8,334 nucleotides of DNA from an uncultured Eubacteriales bacterium (GCA_900552055.1 URYI01000087.1:1-8334); one strand, 5' to 3'; positions 1-6,987 are shown, counted from the stretch's first letter. Notes: generated by a model from the letters alone, not told the origin. Numbers and translations: made by a program.

Positions 1-1116
1 CTGATTTGTCCAGTCCCTGCAGGCAAGCATCGCGATGGAATATTCCAGCGGTGTCAGAAGATCCGTCACTGCTTTTTGCATCTGTGGGTTATGGATTTTC
101 ATCCAGCCGCGGCTGAAAGCGATTACCCCGTCCACCAGTTTCTTATAGACCTCCGGCTCACTTTTTCTTATGCTGGCTTCCAGTACCCCCTGCAGCAATC
201 CGTGATATTCAATAAACGGTTCCAGGAATTTGTCTTTTCTCGCCATCTCCCACCCTTCAGTTACCGATTGTCTTGCGCCCTCCTGATCTTTCTGATTGAT
301 CTGACACATGGCTGCCACACAATACAGATAGATCATCGGGATCGGATAGATTTTTTCTGTCATTGCCATCGCTGTCTGCACCATTCCCTGCGCTCTGGCA
401 TATTCTCCCTTCAGATAGGCGACATGCCCCAGCATACTGATCGCGAACAACCGCTGCCCGACCGGAAGATACGAAAGATAACGATCCAGCGGTGGTGTTC
501 CCTCTTCCGGCAGGATATGGATCAGAACACTGGTCACGTAATATGCGAACAGACAGGAGGCGATGGTTTCCGGATCTTCTTCTTTTTCCAGATATTTTCT
601 GAGAGCTTTTCTTGTCCTGAAAAGAGATGACTTAACTTTGGATTCACTGCATCCGCAAAGCTTCGCTATATCTTCCAGGGAATCTGAATGCCAGTACCTT
701 CTGACAAAAAATATACGGTTTTCTTTTTTCAGGCCCTTTAAAAATTCGTTCACAGCTCTGGTTATCTCGCCTTCATCACTGTCGGTCACTGAGGACGAGG
801 GCAGCATCTGCTCCACCTCAGAAAGTATAGTCTCAAAGTACAGGTTCCTTTTCTGCGCCCTGTAATACTCATAACGGTTAAGGGATATCCTCCTTGTGAG
901 CATCCCCAGATATGTTTTAAGGGGGTCGGGCTTTGAAGGCGGTATGGTGTTCCAAGCCTTGAGGTATGTGTCGTTTATGGCTTCCTCACTGTCCTCGCGG
1001 TTTGAAAGTATGTTCATGGATATTTTCCTGCAGTAAGATCCGTATTTTTTATCTGTCTCATCTATGGCATTTTCCAAACGTCTGAAAAATAATTCGATTA
1101 TCTGGTCGTCAGTCAT
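1..1116 (-). CDS. ECF-type sigma factor joined in frame to LuxR-family regulator segment (3' end outside window)
   Basis: Reading the minus strand from ATG at 1116 gives 372 codons without a stop, running off the window at base 1. A ribosome site AAAGGA lies 9 nt upstream of this ATG; an in-frame ATG at 1125 abuts that site and is less likely. Residues ~25-90 match sigma region 2 (DSEEAINDTYLKAWNTIPP at 42-60, then LTRRISLNRYEYYRAQKR), and residues ~118-175 match region 4 (SLEDIAKLCGCSESKVKSSL, then FRTRKALRKYL). This is a full-length ECF-type sigma factor, which would direct RNA polymerase to a specific promoter set. Such proteins normally end about here. Instead the frame continues through Ala/Tyr/Leu-rich helical repeats (~181-350, TPR-like), ending in LTPLEYSIAMLACRDWTNQ (354-372), the beginning of a LuxR-type HTH. 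Ile codons change sharply at the join, so the fusion may be artefactual. The sigma call is firm; the fusion as one natural protein is doubtful. Confidence 0.85.
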   Translation of the reverse strand, partial: MTDDQIIELFFRRLENAIDETDKKYGSYCRKISMNILSNREDSEEAINDTYLKAWNTIPPSKPDPLKTYLGMLTRRISLNRYEYYRAQKRNLYFETILSEVEQMLPSSSVTDSDEGEITRAVNEFLKGLKKENRIFFVRRYWHSDSLEDIAKLCGCSESKVKSSLFRTRKALRKYLEKEEDPETIASCLFAYYVTSVLIHILPEEGTPPLDRYLSYLPVGQRLFAISMLGHVAYLKGEYARAQGMVQTAMAMTEKIYPIPMIYLYCVAAMCQINQKDQEGARQSVTEGWEMARKDKFLEPFIEYHGLLQGVLEASIRKSEPEVYKKLVDGVIAFSRGWMKIHNPQMQKAVTDLLTPLEYSIAMLACRDWTNQ

Positions 1117-1182
1117 ATTTGTCATTCCTTTCTATAAGGGCCCTTCACCTATAAATACAGAAAAAATACGGAGGGGTTTAAT
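1117..1182. promoter_or_regulatory. Divergent control region between the sigma-factor gene and the glycosidase-like gene
   Basis: The 66 bp between the two start codons must hold both ribosome sites and at least part of both promoters. On the plus strand there is TATAAAT at 1150-1156, usable as a -10, and GGAGGGG at 1170-1176 placed 6-8 nt before the ATG at 1183. On the minus strand AAAGGA precedes the ATG at 1116. I see no good TTGACA-type -35 for either direction, and a GGGCCC palindrome lies at 1138-1143. A sigma factor transcribed divergently from one gene at such short range often controls itself and that neighbour, but no repeated promoter motif proves it here. Confidence 0.5.
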
Positions 1183-4100
1183 ATGCCCTCATTTGAATTG
1201 GGACTCAAGCCTCTTGAGCCGGTTAAAGATACGCGTATATGCGTTTTTCAGCATACTCATGTCCACGTTTCGGAACTTTTTCCCAAAGTATGCATGCTCA
1301 CATACGATTTTGAAGAATACCGCTATTCGGAAATGCTGCTCCTTTTAAAAATGATAATAGGCCTGGGGGAAAATCATGTTTGGCTGAATCAGGAGAACAT
1401 GACGGATTACAGCGCTCAGAATATCCCCGGCGGCCTGGCTGGAAATGGGAGATTTAATAATATTCCTATATCTGTCGAAGCTTATCCCATGATTGACGAT
1501 AGGGATGTGCTTAAGCGCCAGGGCGGCATTTTGCTGCATATAAAGGCGGGAGCGCCGGTATGGCTGAAATGCTGTACCGGACCGCTTGTCTCTTTAATGG
1601 GTTATCCGCCTAAGGGGGAAGAACAAACGCTTGATATGTGTCAGGGCTGCGCGGAGATGGTGGGAGACACACTGTATTTATACAGCAATAAGCATCCCCT
1701 GCATATAGGTATAAGAGCAAATGCGCCCTTTGATGTTAAAGAAATGCCTGCGGCTGATGGCGTTAAGGAAGGCTATGGCCTTGCCTGCTTTGCTTCGGGC
1801 GAGGTATGGCTAACGGCAGGTTTTTCAGATAAAAAAGAAGAGGCCCTGAAGCTTGCCGCTCAAGAAACCGCCGCCGGTATAGAAAAGGTGCGCGGGTATT
1901 ATAAGGAAATGCTGGATAACTGGTATATAAAAACGCCCGATGAAAACCTGGACGAAGCCTTTATGCATGCAAGGCTGAATGTGGAATACGCCTGGTTCAG
2001 GCCGTTTGGATGGGTGGAAGCGCTGCATCACTGGATAAGCATGTGGCATATGGAGCATACTGCCGCAGAGGAATGGGCGGGCAATTATCAGCGGTCCCGC
2101 GAAATATTTATTTCCCAGCTTGAACGCCTGCTTAACGGCGACGAGGTGCCTGAATTGTCCGCGCCGGGCTTTGCCCGCAAGGAATGGGGCGGGGATAACC
2201 CATATTTCTTCAGGGGGGTGGAGCATTACCTTAAAATGACGGGCGATATTGAATTTGCGCGCCAGGCGGAACCGTATATGCACAAAATTCTGGCTCAGAC
2301 CTTTAAAGAATATGACCCGCTCAAAACAGGCGTTATTGGCTTCGGCACCCAATTAGGCAACCAGGAGGATTTTCTGGCTACGCATGGCCCCGGCAGCGGC
2401 TCAGGCTGCGAGGGAGCGCATATGCTCAGGGTCATGGCTATGGTGGAAAATCTGCTTGGCAACAGAAAAGCGTCAGAAAAATATGAGCAGTATGCCAGAG
2501 CCGTCCAGCAAAAGGTTTATGACCAATTCTGGATGGAGGATGTAGGACGGTTTGCCTGGTATAAGGACGCGCTGGGGCAGATGCGCCTGGAAGCGCCCTA
2601 TCACAGCATTTGCTATCCAATACTTTATAATATGCTCTCGGACAGGGAAAAAGTCAGCAGCATAGACCATCTGCTGCACCGCTTAAGCGGCCCTTCGGGC
2701 GAAATGTATATATCCAATCTTTTCGGCGGTCACTGCTACTATGCGGTCAGCACCTGGGGCATGCAGTGCGGCGGCAATATGCAGTATTTTGCCGCCGCGT
2801 CCTATGCGCGCCTGGGCATGAATAATCAGGCTGTGCGTCCGCTTAAATTCATTGCGGATATTGTTTCCTCAAGGCATAGGGGGGCGTTTCCTGAAACAGC
2901 TAATGATGCGGATAAAGCCTATTTCAGCCCTGCCGCCTGCATGTATTCGCAGGGCATAATAGAGGGAATTTTCGGGCTGGACAGAAATGTTCCTGCAAAT
3001 AAAACGACCGTTTCCCCCTGTTTTCCGGATAATTGGGAACATGCGGAAATAAAGCTTCCCGGTGTAAACATAAAATACTGCCGTAAAAAGGATATTCATA
3101 ATTTTGAAATCAGGCTGGAGGATAGAACCCAAAAACACTTTATCTGGCGCTTGCCTCCGTATTCGGCAATTACAGCGGAAATTAACGGCCGGCCCGCGCA
3201 AGTGACAACTCATTCCCGCTGCGGCTGGTTTGAGGCTGAAATATCATTGGGCTCTGAAGAATTTTCCAGCCTCCAGATTCAATATACGCCTGTTTCTTTT
3301 GCCTTGGAAAAGCCGGACTGCGCTTCAGTGGGAAGCGAGTATGAGCTTAAAGTAAAAGGAGCGGAGCTGATAGGCCTTAATGACCCCGCCGGAGTGTTTC
3401 GGGGCGTGCGCTTGAATAAGAATGCCATGAATGCGCAGATTGGGGAAAATCTGCTGAAAAAATATCAGTCCTACGGCTGGTTCGGCCTTGTCAATTTTGC
3501 CCGCCACACCTTTTTTGTCACTCTTAAAGCAGAGGGTGTGCTGTTTGAATATCCCGTGCATTTAACCGTACTGCCCCAATATGTCCTGCATGCCCTCCCC
3601 CTTTGCGGAAATAGCCGTACCCTTGACGCCGAAGCATTTAGAGAAGCGCCGGGTCGGCTGAACGGGAATGACGGTTCTCAAAGCACCGCCAATGAAAAAA
3701 GCATCCTAACCCTGCAAATTATAGATTATACGGGTCGGGAAAATACTGCTTCAAAAAGGGAAGTGAGCCTGCTCCTGGGCGGAGGGACAGCAAAAACCAC
3801 GGCGCTCTTTAAAAAGTATGAGCCGGTTAAAATTGATTTTGAGCTTAATAAGTCACAATTAGAAAATCTGACCCCCGGCCGCAATAAGGGCGCTCTGCTG
3901 ATAGATGGGCGCCGGGAGGAATTTTATATGGAGTACCGCCCGTCCGGGGATATGGCCTTTTTTATTCCTCTGCCTGAAGATAAGCTCAAACCTGCGCTTT
4001 ACTGGAACGAGATAGGCAAAAATACTTCTCCGGGCTCCACGATATACTGCATAACGCCTGAAAATATCCTCCAGGATGTGTTTGACGGCTGCGAGGTGCT

Positions 4101-4644
4101 GGAGAATATGCCGGGCGTGCCTTTTAGAATAAATAAAAAGGGATTTTTGCCCGTATCCTCCCGCAATGAGCGGTATGCCTCTATAAATCTTAAGGGAGTG
4201 GAAGCCAGAAAGGTGTATGTGCTGCTCAGCGCCTTTATAACTAATCAGCACGCTTTCAGCCAGCCCTTCTATATGGAATTGGAGGCGGAGAGCCGGGGAG
4301 AATATTTCCCGCCCGTATACGGAGCTCAGCTGAGCTTCCCCGGCAATCTGGATATAGGGCTTTCGGGGAGGGGCAATTACGGCTTCCCAACTTACGTTGA
4401 AGAACAGCCGCGGGATGTTTTGCCTGCGCTTCCGTCAAGAGAGGATGCGGATTATCCTGAGGCTTATCCTCCGGGCTATCCCCAGCATCTGCTTTGGAAC
4501 CAGTTTAAGGCCTTCCAGGTGGGGGAGACGGTTTTCAGTGTTATTGAATTGGATCTGGAGGAAAAACGGCCTTTAAAGGAACTGCGAATATGGGTGCAGG
4601 ATTCCAATGCGGCCATGGGTATATATGCCTTGTCTGCGGTATAG
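1183..4644 (+). CDS. Large (alpha/alpha)6-barrel glycosidase-like protein with beta-rich C-terminal half
   Basis: A 1153-residue protein with a strong GGAGGGG ribosome site 6-8 nt before the ATG. No signal peptide is visible, so it is probably cytoplasmic. Residues ~80-235 look like a beta-rich N-terminal domain (GGLAGNGRFNN near 84). Residues ~245-605 are repeated amphipathic helices with the aromatic/acidic loops of six-hairpin glycosidases: WISMWHMEHTAAEEWAGN (E296/E297), GNQEDFLATHGPGSGSGCEG (E395, D396, E410) and GAFPETANDAD (E571, D575, D577). SPCFPDNW around 612-619 resembles the closing strand region of GH65/78-like enzymes. About 450 further residues (from ~700) are beta-rich and may be carbohydrate-binding or NPCBM-like. 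These acidic residues are candidates for catalysis, not assigned. The likely role is hydrolysis or modification of an oligosaccharide taken up by the cell. I cannot name the GH family; a DUF4450-like relationship is possible. The first ~60 residues are not recognisable. The divergent neighbour is a sigma factor. Confidence 0.75.
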   Translation: MPSFELGLKPLEPVKDTRICVFQHTHVHVSELFPKVCMLTYDFEEYRYSEMLLLLKMIIGLGENHVWLNQENMTDYSAQNIPGGLAGNGRFNNIPISVEAYPMIDDRDVLKRQGGILLHIKAGAPVWLKCCTGPLVSLMGYPPKGEEQTLDMCQGCAEMVGDTLYLYSNKHPLHIGIRANAPFDVKEMPAADGVKEGYGLACFASGEVWLTAGFSDKKEEALKLAAQETAAGIEKVRGYYKEMLDNWYIKTPDENLDEAFMHARLNVEYAWFRPFGWVEALHHWISMWHMEHTAAEEWAGNYQRSREIFISQLERLLNGDEVPELSAPGFARKEWGGDNPYFFRGVEHYLKMTGDIEFARQAEPYMHKILAQTFKEYDPLKTGVIGFGTQLGNQEDFLATHGPGSGSGCEGAHMLRVMAMVENLLGNRKASEKYEQYARAVQQKVYDQFWMEDVGRFAWYKDALGQMRLEAPYHSICYPILYNMLSDREKVSSIDHLLHRLSGPSGEMYISNLFGGHCYYAVSTWGMQCGGNMQYFAAASYARLGMNNQAVRPLKFIADIVSSRHRGAFPETANDADKAYFSPAACMYSQGIIEGIFGLDRNVPANKTTVSPCFPDNWEHAEIKLPGVNIKYCRKKDIHNFEIRLEDRTQKHFIWRLPPYSAITAEINGRPAQVTTHSRCGWFEAEISLGSEEFSSLQIQYTPVSFALEKPDCASVGSEYELKVKGAELIGLNDPAGVFRGVRLNKNAMNAQIGENLLKKYQSYGWFGLVNFARHTFFVTLKAEGVLFEYPVHLTVLPQYVLHALPLCGNSRTLDAEAFREAPGRLNGNDGSQSTANEKSILTLQIIDYTGRENTASKREVSLLLGGGTAKTTALFKKYEPVKIDFELNKSQLENLTPGRNKGALLIDGRREEFYMEYRPSGDMAFFIPLPEDKLKPALYWNEIGKNTSPGSTIYCITPENILQDVFDGCEVLENMPGVPFRINKKGFLPVSSRNERYASINLKGVEARKVYVLLSAFITNQHAFSQPFYMELEAESRGEYFPPVYGAQLSFPGNLDIGLSGRGNYGFPTYVEEQPRDVLPALPSREDADYPEAYPPGYPQHLLWNQFKAFQVGETVFSVIELDLEEKRPLKELRIWVQDSNAAMGIYALSAV

Positions 4645-4659
4645 CTTTAAAGAGAGAGC

Positions 4660-4681
4660 TGAGGCGGCGGAAGCCGCCTTT
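4660..4681 (+). terminator. Terminator-like hairpin, copy 1
   Basis: Sixteen bases after the stop of the glycosidase-like gene there is a 7-bp stem AGGCGGC/GCCGCCT with loop GGAA (4662-4679), followed by only a short T run (TTTG). It is a plausible weak intrinsic terminator. The same 22 nt recur exactly at 4904-4925. Confidence 0.6.
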
Positions 4682-4903
4682 GAGCGTGCCGAAAAAGCCG
4701 ACATGCTTTTAGTCGGGAATGAGCTCGGAAATCAAAGATTCCCCGACTGCACTCTATTCCTGCCAATACCATCCAGGGCTATTGGAAAGCTGCTTATAAA
4801 GCGATTTTTCGCTTATAAGGAGTTTATCCCGCAGCACCTGTGGGGTGACAAAATGCGGCTAACTGTCTCAAAAATATTAAATTTCCGGTTTATCGACGGT
4901 CTG
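4682..4903. other. Structured non-coding spacer between the two identical hairpins
   Basis: No convincing gene. An open frame from 4607 to 4906 begins inside the preceding gene without a ribosome site and looks like chance. Two imperfect stem-loops are visible. One pairs 4711-4720 (AGTCGGGAAT) with 4738-4748 (ATTCCCCGACT), with one bulged base. The other pairs 4793-4804 (CTTATAAAGCGA) with 4809-4819 (TCGCTTATAAG) around a T-rich loop, also with one bulge. Bracketed by identical hairpins, this may be an untranslated transcript tail or a small structured RNA. No known RNA family was recognised. Confidence 0.35.
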
Positions 4904-4926
4904 TGAGGCGGCGGAAGCCGCCTTTT
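4904..4926 (+). terminator. Terminator-like hairpin, copy 2
   Basis: Same stem and GGAA loop as the copy at 4660-4681 (AGGCGGC/GCCGCCT at 4906-4923), but followed by a better T-rich tail (TTTTGCTTTTATG). This is the stronger intrinsic terminator of the two for transcripts coming from the left. The T run is on the plus strand only. Confidence 0.65.
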
Positions 4927-4977
4927 GCTTTTATGTTTGGAGAGGGGAGCGGCTTTAGTCAGAATAAAAGCATATAG

Positions 4978-5119
4978 GCGCTCGTATAAAAACCCGCGCT
5001 CCGGGCGGCGTTTGGCCGGGCCGCAGGCCCGGCTCAGTCCCCAGCCCTTCGGGCTGGGGACTGCGGCTCCGTAACGGAGCCGCAAACGCCGCCCGGCGCG
5101 CGGGTTTTTATACGAGCGC
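4978..5119. repeat. Multi-arm palindromic element: 36-bp outer stem closing over three triloop hairpins
   Basis: The outer arms are 4978-5013 and 5084-5119. They are reverse complements over 36 bp with a single mismatch (T5000 against C5097). Inside, three hairpins follow one another with almost no spare bases: 5015-5033 (8 bp, loop GCA; a G-T pair can extend it to 5014/5034), 5035-5063 (13 bp, loop TTC) and 5064-5082 (8 bp, loop TAA). All have 3-nt loops and unrelated stem sequences. Only the loops, the mismatch, C5083 and possibly the wobble pair at 5014/5034 fall outside Watson-Crick pairing. The outer arm carries CCCGCGC...GCGCGGG followed by TTTTTATAC on both strands, so it could also act as a bidirectional terminator. 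No transposase, target duplication or known repeat family was recognised. It is not a tRNA: there is no 7-nt anticodon loop and no T-loop. Confidence 0.9.
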
Positions 5120-5289
5120 AGACAGGGCAGGCATATACGCCGTTAGTTTGAGCGCTGTATTTTTTATAGGGCATTGTAAAAGGAAAGCATATATTAAGTT
5201 AAATGTGCGTAAAAAGCGGAATTTTGGGCCAAATTTTCAATAAAAGCCTGAAATATTATGCTTATGTCAAAGCCAAAACTGCTTATTTA

Positions 5290-5298
5290 TGCTATACT
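5290..5298 (+). promoter_or_regulatory. Extended -10 promoter for the 2H phosphoesterase gene
   Basis: TGCTATACT matches an extended -10 (TG-n-TATAAT) 27 nt upstream of the ATG at 5326. No clear -35 box sits 17 nt further up, which is acceptable for an extended -10 promoter. The transcript would begin near 5305 and carry GGAG at 5314-5317, 8 nt before the ATG. The palindromic element upstream isolates this promoter from the left-hand transcript. Confidence 0.55.
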
Positions 5299-5325
5299 GT
5301 TTAAAAAATATTTGGAGACATAAAT

Positions 5326-5829
5326 ATGAGGATGTTTGTTGCTCTGCGGGCGGAGGATCCCTTAAAAAGAGCTGCCGTTCAATATATGGAGGAACTGAAG
5401 AGGCTGGGGGTTTCAGGAAGCTTTACCAAGCCGGACAACCTGCATATAACTCTTGCGTTTATAGGTGAGAGCGCATATTCTAAACGGGCGGAGCAGGCGA
5501 TTAGGAATGTCAGGAGTGGGCCGTTTGTGCTTGAAAGCGCGCTTGCAGGCCGGTTCGGAGATATTTTATGGCTGGGCTTTAAAAAGAGCGGCTGCCTTTC
5601 GGAATTGGCTGAAGGGGTAAGGGCTGAATTGACCAAAGCGGGCTTTAGCTTGGATAATCGCCCCTTTAAGGCGCATATGACCCTGGCCCGCCGCGTCCGC
5701 CTGCCCGAAGGGCGCCTGTTAAAGATGCCCCCGGTTCAAATGCAGGTGAAGGAAATATGCCTTATGAAATCAGAGCGGGGCGAAAAGGGATTGGTATATA
5801 CGCCTCTTTACAAGAAAAAGCTGGAGTAA
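5326..5829 (+). CDS. thpR: RNA 2',3'-cyclic phosphodiesterase (2H phosphoesterase, ThpR/LigT family)
   Basis: A 167-residue cytoplasmic protein, close to the usual length of the family. It has both signature HxTx motifs that define the two-histidine active site: HITL at 40-43 and HMTL at 117-120. The N-terminus MRMFVALRA and the stretch preceding the first motif (FTKPDNLHITLAFIGE, 33-48) are also typical. Family members hydrolyse 2',3'-cyclic phosphate ends of RNA to 2'-phosphate and can join tRNA half-molecules through a 2'-5' bond in vitro; the physiological substrate in bacteria is not settled. The ATG is supported by GGAG 8 nt upstream and an extended -10 box. The gene stands alone: structured DNA on the left and a 378-bp gap on the right. 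Nothing is missing or unusual in the protein. Confidence 0.93.
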   Translation: MRMFVALRAEDPLKRAAVQYMEELKRLGVSGSFTKPDNLHITLAFIGESAYSKRAEQAIRNVRSGPFVLESALAGRFGDILWLGFKKSGCLSELAEGVRAELTKAGFSLDNRPFKAHMTLARRVRLPEGRLLKMPPVQMQVKEICLMKSERGEKGLVYTPLYKKKLE

Positions 5830-6207
5830 GCCGTAATCTCCCCGCGGCAGTTTTGCCCTTCCCGAATTAAGGCCCGCTCATAAAAACAGCGCGGAAATAA
5901 TTTTGTCTATAATGGGTCGATACAATTAGAGCATAACGCCTTTTGGAGGGAATGCCTGCCGTATCTGCTTTGCCACGCGGGCCTGAAAAATACCTGGATA
6001 TGTGTTTAACCGCGTGTCATAAAGGCCGGTCTATGGACAATTACGGCTAAAAGCTTTGACTGCGGCTAAGTTTTTTAAGGCGGCAGGACGCGGGAAATGG
6101 GTGCGCGCTAAGGAATCAGCCGTTATGCCAAGCAGAAATGTATTTTCTCTTTAGCACCGGCTGAATTTACCTATATTTGACGGAAAAACATAAAGGAGGA
6201 TAAGACA
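5830..6207. other. 378-bp gap upstream of the ABC operon, with possible promoter and long leader
   Basis: There is no convincing gene or strong terminator. TATAAT at 5908-5913 is a good -10 with no matching -35, and would give a leader of about 290 nt. A 32-codon frame (5952-6050, containing CLTAC) starts after GGAGGG at 5945-5950, but the spacing is only about 1-2 nt, too tight for good initiation. TCAGCCG (6116-6122) can pair with CGGCTGA (6158-6164) across a long loop. The stretch at 5876-5894 (GCTCATAAAAACAGCGCGG) faintly resembles the outer arm of the palindromic element. No known riboswitch or T-box was recognised. The AAGGAGG ribosome site at 6193-6199 belongs to the next gene. Confidence 0.4.
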
Positions 6208-6987
6208 GTGATTGAACTCAAATCCCTTACCAAGGAATTTGAAGAAAAGGGCAAAAGCCGGGCCTCGGCTCATAACGGCGTTTTCAGGGCAGTAGATGAG
6301 CTGTCCCTGACGGTGGAGCCGGGGGAAATCTTCGGGCTTCTGGGCTCCAACGGCGCGGGCAAGACTACCACGCTGAGGATGCTGGCCACTATGCTCAGGC
6401 CCACCTCAGGCACGGCGGATGTGGCCGGCTTTGATATAGTTAAGCAGCCTGAACAGGTGCGCCGGAGCATAGGGGTGCTTTTCGGCGGCGATACAGGGCT
6501 GTACGACAGGCTGACGGCGCGGGAAAACATCGAGTATTTCGCCCGGCTTTATGATATGGAGGAACAGCAGATAAAAAAGCGGGTGGAGGAGCTGTGCGAC
6601 ATATTTGAAATGGGAGATTATATGGACGCCAGATGCGCTAAATTCTCCCGCGGCATGAAGCAAAAGACGGCTTTTGCCCGCAGCATAGTGCATTCCCCGG
6701 CAGCCATGCTCTTTGACGAGCCTACCGCCGGGCTGGATATAAGCGCCGCGCTGGAGGTGCAGAACTTCATTCTTTCGTGTAAAAAAGAGGGCAAGACCAT
6801 AATACTCTCCAGCCACTATATGAACGAAGTGGAAAAGCTGTGCGACAGAGTGGGGATAATTTCCCATGGCCGGCTTGCGGACAGCGGCACGATAAGCGAA
6901 TTAACCGCTAAATACGGTCAGAAGGATATGGAAGGGGTATTCCTGCTTTTAACTTCCGAAACACCAAAAGGGGGCGCGGAAAAATGA
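6208..6987 (+). CDS. natA: ABC transporter ATP-binding protein, NatA type
   Basis: A 259-residue cytoplasmic ATPase that would energise the permease encoded next to it. Walker A is GSNGAGKTT at 46-54. The signature motif is the variant FSRGMKQK at 146-153 in place of LSGGQ. Walker B is AMLFDE at 166-171, with the D-loop GLD at 175-177 and the switch histidine in SSHYMNEVE (H203). The region after VRRSIGVLFGGDTGLYDRLT lacks an obvious Q-loop glutamine, having Gly-Gly-Asp there, as several NatA-like proteins appear to. Translation starts at GTG (6208) with a strong AAGGAGG 8 nt upstream. The stop overlaps the next start (ATGA, 6984-6987), so the two are translationally coupled. NatA/NatB in Bacillus export sodium; the substrate here is inferred from family resemblance only, and other substrates are possible. 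Confidence 0.88.
   Translation: MIELKSLTKEFEEKGKSRASAHNGVFRAVDELSLTVEPGEIFGLLGSNGAGKTTTLRMLATMLRPTSGTADVAGFDIVKQPEQVRRSIGVLFGGDTGLYDRLTARENIEYFARLYDMEEQQIKKRVEELCDIFEMGDYMDARCAKFSRGMKQKTAFARSIVHSPAAMLFDEPTAGLDISAALEVQNFILSCKKEGKTIILSSHYMNEVEKLCDRVGIISHGRLADSGTISELTAKYGQKDMEGVFLLLTSETPKGGAEK

Noticed and set aside
76..865. Plus-strand open frames opposite the sigma/LuxR gene
   Set aside because: They are rich in His, Phe, Ser and Cys, resemble no family and lie antisense to a frame with clear sigma-factor motifs.
4607..4906. 99-codon plus-strand frame overlapping the end of the large gene and the spacer
   Set aside because: It starts inside the previous gene without a ribosome site, and its Ala/Glu-rich stretch is simply the translated hairpin repeat.
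4813..5085. 90-codon minus-strand frame through the palindromic element
   Set aside because: Its composition (Arg, Pro, Gly) follows from the GC-rich hairpins, and no ribosome site or family likeness is seen.
4978..5119. tRNA gene or tRNA-like structure
   Set aside because: The fold is cloverleaf-like, but all loops are 3 nt, the outer stem is 36 bp, and there are no D-, anticodon- or T-loop signatures.
4978..5119. CRISPR array
   Set aside because: There are no regularly spaced direct repeats; the three hairpins have different sequences and no spacers.
5223..5233. TTTGGgCCAAA as an operator upstream of the phosphoesterase gene
   Set aside because: Arms of 5 bp in AT-rich DNA are expected by chance, and the site is ~60 bp from the promoter.
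5952..6050. 32-codon small gene in the natA leader
   Set aside because: The ribosome site is only 1-2 nt from the ATG and there is no recognisable motif except CLTAC, so it is mentioned only as part of the leader.
6060..6207. T-box or riboswitch before natA
   Set aside because: I could not find the conserved T-box sequence, a terminator/antiterminator pair or any known aptamer core.
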